The notes: generated by a model from the letters alone, not told the origin. DNA of 64,000 nt from Piscinibacter sp. HJYY11 (GCF_016735515.1 NZ_JAERQZ010000001.1:2902746-2966745), one strand, 5' to 3'; positions 18,164 to 28,269 are shown, numbered from the stretch's first letter. Program-made: numbers and translations.

Positions 18164-19945
18164 TCAGGCCGCCGCCGGCGTCGCGTGCGCACCTTGCAGC
18201 ATGGCGGCGAACACCGGTTGCCGCGCGGCGACCTCGGCCGCCGTGCCGGTGTCGACGATGCGGCCCTCGGCCATGAACACCACCCGGTCGAAGTGATGCA
18301 GCAGGCCCATGCGGTGCACCGCGGCGATCACGCAGGCGTGCGGGAAGGCCTCGCTCAGGCGCTCGTGCACGAGTTGCTCGGTCAGCGCATCGAGCGCACT
18401 CGTGGGCTCGTCGAGCAGCAGCACGCTGCTGCCGGTGGCCGCCAGCACGCCGCGCGCGAGGGCCACACGCTGGCGCTGCCCGCCGGAGAAGTTGCTGCCG
18501 CGCTCGGACATCGGCGTGTCCAGCCGCTGCGGCAGGTGGGCCATCACCATGTCGATCACGCTCACGTGCAGCGCGCGCTGCAGGTCGGTGTCGGGCGTGT
18601 CGGCGCCGAGCGTGATGTTGTCGCGCAGGCTCAGCTCGAAGACCTCGGCCTCCTGCGGGATCAGCGTCGCGAAGTCGGCGAGATGGCGGCGGCCGAGCTG
18701 CGCCACGCCATCGAGCGACACATGGCCTTGCTCGGCCGGATAGAGGCCCGCGAGCACGCGCAGCAGCGTGCTCTTGCCGCAGCCGCTTGCGCCGACGAGC
18801 GCGATGCGTTCGCCGCGCTGCAGGCTGAGCTGGATGTCGTGCAGGCCGCCACGCTCGCTGCTGGCATGGCGATAGCCGAGGCCGTGCAGGTCGATGCGCT
18901 GCCAGCCGTGGCTGGCCGGGGCGCGGGTGACCGCCGGCGTCTGCGGTGCCTCCCAGATCGGCCCGGCGCTTGCGAAATCGGTCTGCGTGCGGGCGAGCGT
19001 CTGGTAGTTCGAGGCCATCGCGCCCAGCACGTTGGCCGCCTGCTGTGCGTACTGGTAGATCATGAAGAGGCTGCCGATCAGGAGCGGCGCGCCGCCGGCC
19101 GCACCGTGCACCGACCAGGCATAGACCACCACCAGGCCCCAGCTCAACGAGACGGAGAGGATGTCGACCGCGCCCCACTTCCACTCGTTGAGCACGATGC
19201 TGCGGCGAAGCGGCTCGAAGACCGCGAGCAGCCGGCTGTCAAGCAGCGTGCGGGTGGCCTGCTGCAGGCGCAGGCTGGCGATCGAGCCGATGTTGCCGAC
19301 GAAGTCGAGCATGCGTGCGGAGTAACCGCGGTGGGCATGGTTCTCGCGCGCGGCGAGCCGCATCAGCGCGCCATCGAAGCGCACGATCGCGATAGCGATC
19401 GCGACGAAGCCCACCAGCGCCATGCTGCCGGTCAGGGGCGAGAGCAGCGCGAGCGCCGTCAGCGGGCCGGCCACGTTGATGAAGTTCTGCAGGTAGATGA
19501 ACTGGCTCTCGGTGAAGTTCGACAAGGCCGAGCTCGCCTGCCCGACCCGGTGCTGCAGGTCGCCCGAGTGATGGCGCTCGTGCCAGGTGAGCGGTGCGTG
19601 CGTGAGCCGCGCATACAGCGCATCGGCCACGCTGCGGCGTACGCGCAGCGCCACCGAGCGCTCGATCACGCGCGCCGGGCCATGGAAGACCCACACCGTG
19701 ACCTGCAGGCCGAGGATGCCGGCGATCCACAGGCCCGCCCCCGACAGGCCGGCTGCGCCGGCGACCTGGATGCTGTTGATCGCCTGCGCCGCCATCCACG
19801 GCATCGCGAGCTTGAGCAGCTGCGAGCCGCCCAGCATCGCAAGTGCCGCGACCATGCGGGTGCGCACGCCGGCCGCATGGGCCCAGGCCTGGCGATAGAG
19901 CTGCACGAGGGGGGTGGGCGAGACGAGGACGGCTGCGGATGACAT
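18164..19945 (-). CDS. ABC exporter with fused membrane and ATPase domains
   Basis: A 593-residue half-transporter. The N-terminal half has about six membrane helices (type I exporter fold). The C-terminal half has Walker A GASGCGKST, signature SGGQRQRVALARG, Walker B VLLLDEPTSALD and the switch His in AAVHRMG. The substrate cannot be told from the sequence; the order of domains resembles lipid or peptide exporters. The start at 19945 (MSSAAVLVSP) is preferred over a longer frame because the extra 30 residues look non-coding. Confidence 0.88.
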   Translation of the reverse strand: MSSAAVLVSPTPLVQLYRQAWAHAAGVRTRMVAALAMLGGSQLLKLAMPWMAAQAINSIQVAGAAGLSGAGLWIAGILGLQVTVWVFHGPARVIERSVALRVRRSVADALYARLTHAPLTWHERHHSGDLQHRVGQASSALSNFTESQFIYLQNFINVAGPLTALALLSPLTGSMALVGFVAIAIAIVRFDGALMRLAARENHAHRGYSARMLDFVGNIGSIASLRLQQATRTLLDSRLLAVFEPLRRSIVLNEWKWGAVDILSVSLSWGLVVVYAWSVHGAAGGAPLLIGSLFMIYQYAQQAANVLGAMASNYQTLARTQTDFASAGPIWEAPQTPAVTRAPASHGWQRIDLHGLGYRHASSERGGLHDIQLSLQRGERIALVGASGCGKSTLLRVLAGLYPAEQGHVSLDGVAQLGRRHLADFATLIPQEAEVFELSLRDNITLGADTPDTDLQRALHVSVIDMVMAHLPQRLDTPMSERGSNFSGGQRQRVALARGVLAATGSSVLLLDEPTSALDALTEQLVHERLSEAFPHACVIAAVHRMGLLHHFDRVVFMAEGRIVDTGTAAEVAARQPVFAAMLQGAHATPAAA

Positions 19946-20097
19946 GCGGCAGAAAGATGCAGGAACGGCCACCGGAAGGCCGAGCCGCACACTGTAGGTG
20001 GCCGCCGTTTCAGCTCCCAGTCGGGGCGGCTCCACGCCGGATGTCGGAAGTTCCCTTACACGGCACGCTGGCGACGCCGCGGTGCCATCATCGGCCC

Positions 20098-20565
20098 ATG
20101 CTCAAGACGCTCAAGGACCTCTTCGACAGCCTGTGCCCGCCCTCGGCGACAGACAGCCCCGCGGCGGCCGAACACGCGCTGCAGCTCGCCACCGCGGTGA
20201 TGCTGGTGGAGGTGATGCGCGCCGACCCGAGCTTCCACGCCGGCGAGCGCGAGGCGGTGCTGGCCGGCCTGCGCGACAAGTTCGCCCTGGCCGACGACGA
20301 AGCGCAGCGCCTGACCGAGCTGGCCGAAGACGCGGCCCGGCGGGCCACCGACCTCTTCAGCTTCACCTCCCGCATCAACGAGCGCTTCGACATGCCGCAG
20401 AAGCTGCGCATGATCGAGCACATGTGGCGCGTGGCCTACGCCGACGGCCACCTGAGCGCGCACGAGCGCCACGTGCTGTGGCGCATCGCCGACCTGCTGC
20501 ACGTGCCGCAGGGGGCCTACGTCAACGCACGCCTGCGCGCCGAGAAGGAAGCCGGCATCGGCTGA
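20098..20565 (+). CDS. TerB-family (tellurite-resistance-like) protein
   Basis: A 155-residue all-helical cytoplasmic protein of the TerB-like family. Typical features are ATAVMLVEVMRADPSF with a following EREAVLAGL, and MIEHMWRVAYADGHLSAHE near the end, where acidic residues could bind metal. The family is common next to stress genes, but no other tellurite gene is present, so tellurite resistance should not be assumed. It diverges from the ABC exporter with about 150 bp between them. Confidence 0.8.
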   Translation: MLKTLKDLFDSLCPPSATDSPAAAEHALQLATAVMLVEVMRADPSFHAGEREAVLAGLRDKFALADDEAQRLTELAEDAARRATDLFSFTSRINERFDMPQKLRMIEHMWRVAYADGHLSAHERHVLWRIADLLHVPQGAYVNARLRAEKEAGIG

Positions 20566-20572
20566 CCGCGGC

Positions 20573-21463
20573 TCAGCGCCGCGCCTCCAGCGCCAGCAGG
20601 CGGCGCTGCAGGCCGTCGCAGCTGAGGTCGAAGCCCTGGGCCGGCGCGACGATGCCGTGCGAGGCCGACCACACCGCTTCGGCGCTCCATCCCGCACTGA
20701 GCGCGAGCGTGCGCAGCAGCGGCGCCGCGTCGCCGCCCACGGCCTTGTCGACCAGGCGCGGCAGGCGGCCGGCGTGCACATCGGAGCGCGCGGCGAGGGC
20801 AGCCAGTTGCAGTGCTTCGTCTTCGGCCTGCGGCTCGTCGCGCTCGCGGGCCTCGGCGGCCAGGGCCTGCCAGGGCACGGCGTTGTCGGGGTCGAGCCGC
20901 ACCCATTGCGCGGTGCTCAGGAGGTTGCACGAGCCACCGTCGGGCCCGCGCCGGCCGCTGCAGGCCTCGAGCGCGATGGCGTAGATGAACGGGTCTCGCG
21001 ATGCGGCGGCGAGCCGTGCGATCTGCTCGATGCGGCTCTTCACCTCGCGCCCGCGCAGGCGGGCGCCCATCCACAACGCGGCGGCACGCACCTGGTCGTC
21101 GTCGCTTGCGAGCATCAGCGCGTCCATCGCTTCGAGGGCCGAGCGGCGCACGTCGAGCGGGATGCGCTGCACCGGGTCGGGGTCGTCGGGCGGCAGCTGC
21201 ACGTCGCCATAACCGCACACCTCGGTCTGGCCGAGCGGGCGGCGCTGCGGCTTCGGCGCCGGCGCGTGGATCACCGGCGGGCGGGTGTACGGCAGCCGCG
21301 GCGCGGAGGCCGCCGCCACCACCACGCGCTGCGCGGGCGCCACGTCGCCGATGGGAGGACCGGGCGGCGTCGATGGTTGCGCAAGCCACAGCCCTACCCC
21401 CACCGCACCGGCTGCGACCGGCGCGGCCCATCGGGCGTTGCGGCGTTGTCTCCGTTCATCCAT
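20573..21463 (-). CDS. Hypothetical membrane-anchored protein
   Basis: A 296-residue protein of unknown function. A charged start (MDERRQRRNARW) precedes one hydrophobic helix (about 12-28), so the bulk is probably periplasmic. A proline-rich linker follows, then a helical region from about residue 100 that resembles repeats counting small alpha-helices. Cysteines at VCGYGD, EACSGRR, SCNLL and SCDGL might form disulfides. The start at 21463 puts the signal anchor at the N-terminus. It is convergent with the TerB-like gene. Confidence 0.65.
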   Translation of the reverse strand: MDERRQRRNARWAAPVAAGAVGVGLWLAQPSTPPGPPIGDVAPAQRVVVAAASAPRLPYTRPPVIHAPAPKPQRRPLGQTEVCGYGDVQLPPDDPDPVQRIPLDVRRSALEAMDALMLASDDDQVRAAALWMGARLRGREVKSRIEQIARLAAASRDPFIYAIALEACSGRRGPDGGSCNLLSTAQWVRLDPDNAVPWQALAAEARERDEPQAEDEALQLAALAARSDVHAGRLPRLVDKAVGGDAAPLLRTLALSAGWSAEAVWSASHGIVAPAQGFDLSCDGLQRRLLALEARR

Positions 21464-21595
21464 GGCCTGGCCTCGTGGGGCGAGCCTGTGCCACAAGCGT
21501 TGCACAAGCGGCGGCCCCGCGCAACCGCGCCTCCGCCAGCAGGAAACGCCGAGCCTCGGCAGAATCGGCCCACCCTCAGCCACCCTCGTCGAGCC

Positions 21596-22009
21596 ATGCC
21601 CACAGCCGAAGACTTCAATCGCCGCAGCGTGAACCACCTGCCCGGGCACCTGGGCATCGTCGTCACCCAGGCCGAGCCGTCGGAGTTCCGCGCCGAAATG
21701 CCGGTGGTGCAGAACCTGATGGCGCCCAACGGCTTCCTGCACGCCGGCAGCGTGGTCACGCTGGCCGACACGGCCGCCGGTTACGGCTGCGTGGCCAACC
21801 TGCCGGCCGGGGCCGTGGGCTTCACCACCATCGAGCTCAAGTCCAACCACCTCGGCACCGCGCGCGACGGCACGGTGGAAGTGGTCGCCAGGCCGGTGCA
21901 CGTGGGCAAGACCACGCAGGTGTGGGACTCGGTCGTGACGCACCGGGAGACGGGCAAGACGATCGCGCTCTTCCGCTGCACGCAGATGGTTCTCTACGGC
22001 AAGGCATGA
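21596..22009 (+). CDS. Hotdog-fold thioesterase, PaaI family
   Basis: A 137-residue acyl-CoA thioesterase-like protein. The hotdog motif is NLMAPNGFLHAGSVVTLADTAAGYG, with the catalytic Asp following the HAG loop, and later TTIELKSNHLG and ARPVHVGKTTQVW. A second related but distinct thioesterase is at 30649. The substrate is unknown. It is followed by an alpha/beta hydrolase gene 25 bp downstream, so the two may be co-transcribed. Confidence 0.88.
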   Translation: MPTAEDFNRRSVNHLPGHLGIVVTQAEPSEFRAEMPVVQNLMAPNGFLHAGSVVTLADTAAGYGCVANLPAGAVGFTTIELKSNHLGTARDGTVEVVARPVHVGKTTQVWDSVVTHRETGKTIALFRCTQMVLYGKA

Positions 22010-22034
22010 ACGCGGCTGTCGTCACCCTGAGGCC

Positions 22035-22790
22035 ATGCGGCGCGTGCTGAGCAACGTACTCCTCGTCGCGGTGCTGGTCTATGGTGCCGCGTGCGCGGCG
22101 CTGTTCTTCTTCCAGCGCTCGCTGCTGTACTTCCCGCAGCCGGCGCATGTGGCGACGCCGCTCGTGCCGGTCGAGGGGCGGGACGGTGTCGTCGCCAGCC
22201 ACCGCGCGCTGCCGGGCGCGCAGGCCGTCGTGTATTTCGGCGGCAACGGCGAAGACGTGACGCAGAACCTGGCGCCGCTCGCGCAGGCCTTCCCGCAGCA
22301 CGCGCTCTACCTGCTGCACTACCGCGGCTACGGCAGGAGCACCGGCAAGCCGACCGAGGCCGACATCGCCGCCGACGCGCTCGCCCTCTTCGACCAGGTG
22401 CGCCAGCAGCACCCGCAGGTGACAGTGATCGGCCGCAGCCTCGGCAGCGGCGTCGCCACGCGGCTCGCCAGCCAGCGGCCGGCGGCGCGCCTCGTGCTGA
22501 TCACGCCCTACGACAGCATCGAAGACATCGCCGCGGCGCAGTTCCGCCTGTTCCCGGTGCGCTGGCTGCTGATCGACAAGTACGCCTCGTGGCGCTACGC
22601 CCCACAGGTGCAGGCCCCGACCACGGTGCTGATGGCCGAGCACGACGAGGTGATCCCTCGCAGCAGCACCGAGCAGCTGATGACGCGCTTCGCCGCCGGC
22701 CGCGCCACCCTGCACCTCGTGCCGGGCACCGGCCACAACGACATCTCCTTCGCCCCCGGCTACGACAGGCTGCTCGCCGCCCAACCCTGA
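22035..22790 (+). CDS. Alpha/beta hydrolase, membrane-anchored or exported
   Basis: A 251-residue hydrolase starting with one hydrophobic helix (VLSNVLLVAVLVYGAACAALFFF). The fold is indicated by VYFGGNGED (oxyanion hole), YRGYGRSTG, the nucleophile elbow VIGRSLGSG, a likely acid in MAEHDEVI and a His in GTGHNDI. These features match the BAAT/Abhydrolase 13-like family often annotated only as alpha/beta hydrolase. The substrate is unknown. Confidence 0.86.
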   Translation: MRRVLSNVLLVAVLVYGAACAALFFFQRSLLYFPQPAHVATPLVPVEGRDGVVASHRALPGAQAVVYFGGNGEDVTQNLAPLAQAFPQHALYLLHYRGYGRSTGKPTEADIAADALALFDQVRQQHPQVTVIGRSLGSGVATRLASQRPAARLVLITPYDSIEDIAAAQFRLFPVRWLLIDKYASWRYAPQVQAPTTVLMAEHDEVIPRSSTEQLMTRFAAGRATLHLVPGTGHNDISFAPGYDRLLAAQP

Positions 22791-22859
22791 CGCCCACGCG
22801 GAACGTGGCTTGCCCGCCAGCCACGCCCTCCTCGGTGCAGGAGCGGCCAGGAGACCGCC

Positions 22860-23504
22860 ATGACCGAGTCGCCCCTTCTCCGCGGCAGTGCTGCCCTGCT
22901 GCTCTTTGCCGCGAGCGCTGCCACCCAGGCCACGCTCATCACCTTCGACGAGCACCCCTACGTGCCCGGCCCGCCGGGGGACGAATATGCCTGGTACGCC
23001 GACCCGATCGGCAACCGCTACGACCACCTGGGCGTCGCGATCGGCGACGGCTACCTGCGCCCGCCCGAGAGCGACAGCACCTACACCCGCAGCCAGTTCG
23101 TGCTGGGCGGCCCGTCGTTCAGCATCCGCTTCACCGGCACGCTGCCCACCTACGTGAGCCTGTCCTTCACCTCGCCCTCACCGACGCTGCGCTCCACCGT
23201 CACCGCCAGCGGCCCGAGCTTCTCGGCGATGGCCGACACGGGCGGCTTCTACTGGGCGGGTGAAGAACTCGGCCTGGTCGAGACACCGTTCCACCAGAAC
23301 ACCGTCGCGAGCTTCCACTCCGCCACCGGCATCGCGCAGCTCGATTTCGACACCTTCGCCCTCTCGCGCAACATCGGCAAGATCGACAACCTCTATTTCG
23401 GCAACGTGCCCGCGGTGCCGGAGCCGGGCTCGCTCGCGCTGTGGGCCGCGGGGCTGGGCGTCTTGGGCGCCGTGGCGCGGCGTCAGGCGTCCAGGCGCTC
23501 GTAG
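22860..23504 (+). CDS. PEP-CTERM sorting-domain protein
   Basis: A 214-residue exported protein with a signal peptide (LLLFAASAATQA) and a C-terminal PEP-CTERM signal: VPEPGSLALWAAGLGVLGAVARR, that is, the PEP motif, one hydrophobic helix and an arginine cluster. Such proteins are processed by exosortase and displayed or released with exopolysaccharide. No exosortase gene is in this window. The central beta-rich domain is not recognised. Its last 22 bp overlap the convergent cupin gene. Confidence 0.88.
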   Translation: MTESPLLRGSAALLLFAASAATQATLITFDEHPYVPGPPGDEYAWYADPIGNRYDHLGVAIGDGYLRPPESDSTYTRSQFVLGGPSFSIRFTGTLPTYVSLSFTSPSPTLRSTVTASGPSFSAMADTGGFYWAGEELGLVETPFHQNTVASFHSATGIAQLDFDTFALSRNIGKIDNLYFGNVPAVPEPGSLALWAAGLGVLGAVARRQASRRS

Positions 23505-23842
23505 CCGGCACTGCCCGGCGACACCACCGAGATGAAGCGCAGCGGCTGGCGGCCGTGGTTGAACACGCCGTGCACACAGCCGCGCGGCGCCACGACCACG
23601 TCGCCGGCATACACCTCGCGGGCAGTGCCGGCGTGGTCGAGCCGGTACTGGCCGGTGCCGCTGAGGATGGTCCAGGTGTCCTGCCCCGCCGGGTGCACGT
23701 GCGCCGGGATGCACTGGCCCGGCTCGACGTGCCACGCCACGATCACCGCATCGGGCGTCTCGACGACCACGGTGCGCAGCGGCTCGCCCTCGGGCGTGGG
23801 CTTGAAGTGCTCGGCGCTGGGGAAGATGCGGTCGGAGTGCAT
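23483..23842 (-). CDS. Cupin-domain protein
   Basis: A 119-residue single-domain cupin. The metal-site motif is PAHVHPAGQDTWTILSG, with two histidines and a downstream Glu/His set (GDVVVAPRGCVHGVFNHG). Small cupins of this kind bind a metal and act as isomerases, dioxygenases or sensors; the substrate is not evident. The start ATG at 23842 gives the compact length typical of the family. Whether it belongs with the downstream fcc/sox genes is not clear: it is on the fccB strand and lies only 38 bp after it. Confidence 0.85.
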   Translation of the reverse strand: MHSDRIFPSAEHFKPTPEGEPLRTVVVETPDAVIVAWHVEPGQCIPAHVHPAGQDTWTILSGTGQYRLDHAGTAREVYAGDVVVAPRGCVHGVFNHGRQPLRFISVVSPGSAGYERLDA

Positions 23843-23880
23843 GGGCCGCTCATCGCAAGAAGCAGGCCGATGGGGATCGA

Positions 23881-25140
23881 TCAGCCCAGCGTGTCGGCCC
23901 AGATGTTGCGCGCCCAGCCATCGGCGTAGGCCGCCTCGGCGTCGTTGCGCTGCGCCGAGACCCCGCCCGAGCCGGGCACCGGCTTGAAGGTGGCCTCGGC
24001 CGCCACGTACTCGTGCACGCTCGCCACGTGGATGGCGCTCGTGTCGCCCACGTAGCTGTAGCAGGTGTTGGTGAGCATGGGGCGCGGGTTCACCGGCTGG
24101 CCGCTCAACTGCGCCACGATGGCCGCCGCCGCCACCTTGGCATGCGCATTGGCCATGTGGCCGCTCTTGGGCATGCCGCCGGCGGCGAGCACCGCATCGC
24201 CGAGCACGTGCACGTCTTTCGCGGCCGTCGATTCGAGCGTGAGCCAGTCGACCTTGCACCAGCGGCCGGCATTCATGAGGCCGCTCTCGGCGGCGATGGT
24301 GTTGGCGCGCATGGGCGGCAGCAGGTTGAGCACGTCGGCGCGCACGTCGTCCTGCACTTCGATGCGGATGCGCTGGCCCTCCACGCCGATCACCTTGTGC
24401 AGCGGCCGGAACTCCACCATGCCCGGGTACAGCTCCGCCCAGGCTTTCTTGAACAGCGCGGGCTTGGAGGTGACGTCGGGATTGGCGTCGAGGATCAGCA
24501 CCTTCGACTTCGGCTTCGCCCGCTGGAAGTAGGCCGCGATCACGCTCGCACGTTCGTAGGGGCCGGGCGGGCAGCGGTACGGCGACTCGGGCACCGAGAT
24601 CGCACAGACACCTCCGTCGGGCATCGCCTTGAGCTGGCGGCGCAGCGCCACCGTCTCGGGGCCGGCCTTCCAGGCCTGCAGCACCTGGCCGCTCGTGTGC
24701 GCGGCGCGCAGGCCGGCGATCTCGTCGAACATCAGTTCGACCCCGGGCGACACCACCAGCTTGTCGTAGCGGATGCTCGCGCCGCCGGCGAGCGTGACGG
24801 TCTTCGCCGTGGTGTCGATGCGCGACGCGCTGTCGCGGACCCAGGCCACGCCGTGGCGCGAGACGAGCGTGTCGTACGGGCGCGTGATGTCGGCCAAGCT
24901 GCGCGTGCCGCGCAGCACCAGGTTCGACACCGGGCAGGAGACGAAGCTCGGTTGCGGCTCGACCAGCACCACGTCGATCTTCCGGTCGGACAGCAGCCGC
25001 ACATAGCGCGCCGCCGTCGCACCGCCATAGCCACCGCCGACCACCACCACCTGCGCCCGCGCCGGCACGACGGCGGTGGTGCCACAGGCCGCGAGCACCA
25101 GGCCCGCACCACCGCCGAGCAGGAGGCCGCGCCGCTTCAT
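23881..25140 (-). CDS. fccB: Flavocytochrome c sulfide dehydrogenase, flavoprotein subunit
   Basis: A 419-residue periplasmic FAD protein that oxidises sulfide and passes electrons to the cytochrome subunit. A Tat-like signal ([20 protein letters not shown]) precedes the FAD fold VVVVGGGYGGATAARYV. The FCSD signature is present: FVSCPVSNLVL, YRCPPGPYERA and WCKVDWLTLEST, which carry the redox cysteines, and NTCYSYVGD near the C-terminus. The start ATG overlaps the fccA stop as ATGA. It is divergent from the iorAB-sox operon. Confidence 0.93.
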   Translation of the reverse strand: MKRRGLLLGGGAGLVLAACGTTAVVPARAQVVVVGGGYGGATAARYVRLLSDRKIDVVLVEPQPSFVSCPVSNLVLRGTRSLADITRPYDTLVSRHGVAWVRDSASRIDTTAKTVTLAGGASIRYDKLVVSPGVELMFDEIAGLRAAHTSGQVLQAWKAGPETVALRRQLKAMPDGGVCAISVPESPYRCPPGPYERASVIAAYFQRAKPKSKVLILDANPDVTSKPALFKKAWAELYPGMVEFRPLHKVIGVEGQRIRIEVQDDVRADVLNLLPPMRANTIAAESGLMNAGRWCKVDWLTLESTAAKDVHVLGDAVLAAGGMPKSGHMANAHAKVAAAAIVAQLSGQPVNPRPMLTNTCYSYVGDTSAIHVASVHEYVAAEATFKPVPGSGGVSAQRNDAEAAYADGWARNIWADTLG

Positions 25141-25463
25141 GGCGCCACTCTCGGCAGCGAGGCGAAGTACGCCGACAGCTGCTCGATCTGCTCGGGCGTG
25201 TAGCCCTTCGCGATCTGGTGCATCACCGTGGCCGGGCGCGTGCCGTCGCGGAAGGCGATGAGCTGCGCCTGCAGGTACTGGCGGTCAAGCCCGCGCAGGC
25301 TCACCATGCCGGCGCCGTCGACGGCGCGGCCGTCGGTGCCGTGGCAGGCGGCGCAGGTGGCGGCGAGCGAGCGCAGCGCCAGGTCCCCCGCCGGCTGGGC
25401 GCTGGCGCTCATCGCGGCCAGCAGGCCGGCCACGGCCTCGGCCAGGCCCATGGGTCTCGTCAT
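25137..25463 (-). CDS. fccA: Flavocytochrome c cytochrome subunit (monohaem cytochrome c)
   Basis: A 108-residue periplasmic cytochrome c. A signal sequence ([15 protein letters not shown]) is followed by the haem-binding site C37-AAC-H41 and a distal Met in [13 protein letters not shown]. It matches FccA/SoxE-type subunits and overlaps fccB by four bases, so the two are co-expressed. The start at 25463 ([10 protein letters not shown]) is preferred over a longer frame because the signal peptide begins there. Confidence 0.9.
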   Translation of the reverse strand: MTRPMGLAEAVAGLLAAMSASAQPAGDLALRSLAATCAACHGTDGRAVDGAGMVSLRGLDRQYLQAQLIAFRDGTRPATVMHQIAKGYTPEQIEQLSAYFASLPRVAP

Positions 25464-25594
25464 CGCGGGTCTCCTCTTCTGTGGCGCCGCATGATGGCCG
25501 CCCGCTGTCATCCCTCAGTCTCATCATGGTTTTAGCCTTGCCGCATGCTCGCCAGCCTCATGACCACGGCAGCAGCCGGCAAGGAGACGACCCG

Positions 25595-26104
25595 ATGGCC
25601 ACCCTTCACGTCAACGGCAAAACCCGCAACGTCAAGGCCGAACCCGAGACACCGCTGCTGTGGGTGTTGCGCGAGCAGCTCGGGCTGACCGGCACCAAAT
25701 ATGGCTGCGGCGTCGCCGCCTGCGGCGCCTGCACGGTGCACATCGACGGCCAGCCCACGCGCAGCTGCGTGCGGCCGGTGTCCAGCGTGTCGGCGAAGGA
25801 AAAGATCGTCACCATCGAAGGCCTCTCGGCCAAGGGCGACCACCCGGTGCAGAAGGCCTGGCAGGCGATGGACGTGCCGCAGTGCGGCTACTGCCAGTCC
25901 GGAATGATCATGGCCGCCGCGGCGCTGCTGAAGAGCAAGCCGAACCCGACCGATGCCGACATCGACGCGGCGATGACCAACATCTGCCGCTGCGGCACCT
26001 ACAACCGCGTGCGCGCCGCCATCAAGGCCGCGGCGCAGGGCGGCGACATGAAGAAGCTGGCCGTCAACATCCAGCACATCGTCGAGGAAGGGAGCAAGGC
26101 ATGA
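25595..26104 (+). CDS. Molybdenum hydroxylase small subunit, two [2Fe-2S] clusters (IorA-like)
   Basis: A 169-residue xanthine-dehydrogenase-family iron-sulfur subunit. The plant-type cluster is bound by C38, C43, C46 and C58 ([15 protein letters not shown]) and the second by C97, C100, C131 and C133 ([15 protein letters not shown]). It carries electrons from the molybdenum subunit encoded next, overlapping by ATGA. Isoquinoline 1-oxidoreductase alpha is the best-known relative. Placement before soxX-Y-Z-A suggests a role in oxidising a sulfur compound or a sulfur-bearing organic. Confidence 0.93.
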   Translation: MATLHVNGKTRNVKAEPETPLLWVLREQLGLTGTKYGCGVAACGACTVHIDGQPTRSCVRPVSSVSAKEKIVTIEGLSAKGDHPVQKAWQAMDVPQCGYCQSGMIMAAAALLKSKPNPTDADIDAAMTNICRCGTYNRVRAAIKAAAQGGDMKKLAVNIQHIVEEGSKA

Positions 26105-28269
26105 GCACCGCAACGCTTTCTCGTCGTTCGTTCATCGGCGCTTCGACCGGGCTCGTCGTCGGCTTCCACATCCCGTTCGCCAGCGCGGCGACGACGCCGG
26201 CCGCGTCGACCACGCCCGAGATCAACGCCTGGGTCGTGGTGAAGCCCGACGACACGGTGGTCATCCGCATCGCCCGCTCCGAGATGGGCCAGGGCACGCT
26301 GACGGGCCTGGCGCAACTCGTGGCCGAAGAGCTCGACGCCAACTGGGCCAAGGTCACGACCGAGTACCCGACGCCGGGGCAGAACCTCGCGCGCAAGCGC
26401 GCCTGGGGCAATTTCTCGACCGGCGGCAGCCGCGGCATCCGCGAATCGCACGACTACGTCCGCAAGGGTGGTGCCACTGCGCGCGTGATGCTGGTGCAGG
26501 CCGCGGCCGATCGGTGGAAGGTGCCGGCAAGCGAGTGCACGGCGGCCAACAGCGTGGTCACGCACACGCCGAGCGGCCGCACGCTCAGCTACGGCAAGGT
26601 CGCACTGGCCGCCGCACAACTCACGCCGCCCGCCGACGTGAAGCTCAAGGACCCGAAGGACTGGAAGCTCGTCGGCAAGCCGCTGGCCCGCCTCGACACG
26701 CGGGACAAGACCACCGGCGCGCAGGTCTACGGCAGCGACCTGAAGCTGCCCGGCATGCTCAACGCCGCCATCAAGGACTGCCCCGTCTTCGGCGGCAAGG
26801 TGAAGAGCATCGACGAAGCGGCCATCGCCAAGCGCCCCGGCGTGAAGAAGGTAGTGCGCGTGGGCGACAGCGCGGTGGCGGTCGTCGCCGACACCTGGTG
26901 GCACGCCAAGAGCGCGCTCGACGCCCTGCCCATCGAGTGGGACGAAGGGCCGCATGCCAAGGTCTCGAGCGCCGACATCGCCGCCTCGCTGAAGGAAGGG
27001 CTCGACGCACCGCAGGCCGCGGTGGGCAACAGCAACGGCGACGCGAAGGCGGCGCTCGCGAGCAGCACGCGCGTGATCGAGGCGGTGTACTCCTACCCGT
27101 TCCAGAACCACGCGACGATGGAGACGATGAACGCGACGGTGAAATACACACCGGAGCGCTGCGAGGTCTGGACCCCCACGCAGAACGGCGAGGCCGCACT
27201 CGCCGCCGCCAGCGAAGCCTCGGGCCTGCCGGCGGAGAAATGCGAGGTCTACAAGCTGCTGCTCGGCGGCGGTTTCGGCCGGCGCGGCGCGGTGCACGAC
27301 TGGGTGCGCCAGGCGGTGGCCATCGCGAAGGAGCTGCCCGGCACGCCCGTCAAGCTGATCTGGTCGCGCGAGGAAGACATGACGCACGGCCGCTACCACC
27401 CCGTCACGCAGTGCAAGCTGCGCGCCGGGCTCGACGCCGACGGCAAGCTCAACGCGCTGCACATGCGCATCTCGGGCCAGTCCATCCTTGCGGGCGTGTT
27501 CCCGCAGATGGTCCGCGAGGGCAAGGACCCGGTCGTGTTCCAGGGCCTGAACCCACCCGGCCCCGAAGCGTCGATCGGCTACAGCGTGCCGCACCTGCTG
27601 GTCGACCATGCGATGCGCAACCCGCACGTGCCGCCCGGCTTCTGGCGCGGGGTGAACCTGAACCAGAACACGATCTACCTCGAGTGCTTCCTCGATGAGC
27701 TCGCGCATGCGACGAAGACCGACCCGCTCGCCTTCCGCCGCGCAATGATGGCCAACCACCCGAAGCACCTGGCCGTGCTCAACGCCGCGGCCGAGAAGGC
27801 CGGCTGGGGCACGCCCGCACCCGCCGGCGTGTACCGCGGCCTCGCGCAGACCATGGGCTTCGGCAGCTACGTGGCGGCCTGCGCCGAGGTCTCGGTGAGC
27901 GACGACGGCAAGCTCAAGATCCACCGCATCGTGGCCGCCACCGACCCGGGCCATGCGGTGAACCCGCAGCAGATCGCAGCCCAGGTGGAAGGCTCGTTCG
28001 TCTACGGCCTCTCGGCCGCGCTCTTTGGCGAGTGCACGGTGAAGGACGGCCGCATCGAGCAGGACAACTTCAGCACCTACCCCGTGGTGCAGATGGAGCA
28101 CATGCCGCAGGTCGAGACCATCGTCATGCCCTCGGGCGGCTTCTGGGGTGGTGTGGGCGAGCCCACCATCGCGGTGGCGGCGCCGGCGGTGCTGAACGCG
28201 ATCTTCGCGGCGACCGGCAAGCGCATCCGCGATCTGCCGCTGCGGCACCACAGCCTCAAGAAGGCTTGA
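26101..28269 (+). CDS. Molybdenum hydroxylase large subunit (IorB-like)
   Basis: A 722-residue molybdopterin-binding subunit, exported by a Tat signal ([16 protein letters not shown]). Family motifs are [22 protein letters not shown] near the N-terminus, [26 protein letters not shown] and, at the end, [13 protein letters not shown], which carries the Glu used in catalysis. IorB-type enzymes hydroxylate N-heteroaromatics or oxidise aldehydes, using cytochromes as acceptor. A soxX cytochrome gene overlaps its stop codon (TGATG), so SoxXA or FccA may be the electron partner. Confidence 0.92.
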   Translation: MSTATLSRRSFIGASTGLVVGFHIPFASAATTPAASTTPEINAWVVVKPDDTVVIRIARSEMGQGTLTGLAQLVAEELDANWAKVTTEYPTPGQNLARKRAWGNFSTGGSRGIRESHDYVRKGGATARVMLVQAAADRWKVPASECTAANSVVTHTPSGRTLSYGKVALAAAQLTPPADVKLKDPKDWKLVGKPLARLDTRDKTTGAQVYGSDLKLPGMLNAAIKDCPVFGGKVKSIDEAAIAKRPGVKKVVRVGDSAVAVVADTWWHAKSALDALPIEWDEGPHAKVSSADIAASLKEGLDAPQAAVGNSNGDAKAALASSTRVIEAVYSYPFQNHATMETMNATVKYTPERCEVWTPTQNGEAALAAASEASGLPAEKCEVYKLLLGGGFGRRGAVHDWVRQAVAIAKELPGTPVKLIWSREEDMTHGRYHPVTQCKLRAGLDADGKLNALHMRISGQSILAGVFPQMVREGKDPVVFQGLNPPGPEASIGYSVPHLLVDHAMRNPHVPPGFWRGVNLNQNTIYLECFLDELAHATKTDPLAFRRAMMANHPKHLAVLNAAAEKAGWGTPAPAGVYRGLAQTMGFGSYVAACAEVSVSDDGKLKIHRIVAATDPGHAVNPQQIAAQVEGSFVYGLSAALFGECTVKDGRIEQDNFSTYPVVQMEHMPQVETIVMPSGGFWGGVGEPTIAVAAPAVLNAIFAATGKRIRDLPLRHHSLKKA

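Noticed and set aside
20098..20565. A tellurite-resistance operon
   Set aside because: Only a TerB-like protein is present; no other ter genes are nearby and the family is widely spread outside tellurite loci.
25999..28251. Long minus-strand frame opposite the first molybdenum hydroxylase
   Set aside because: Composition is typical of a shadow frame (His, Arg, Val and Gly runs) and the opposite strand encodes a complete IorB.
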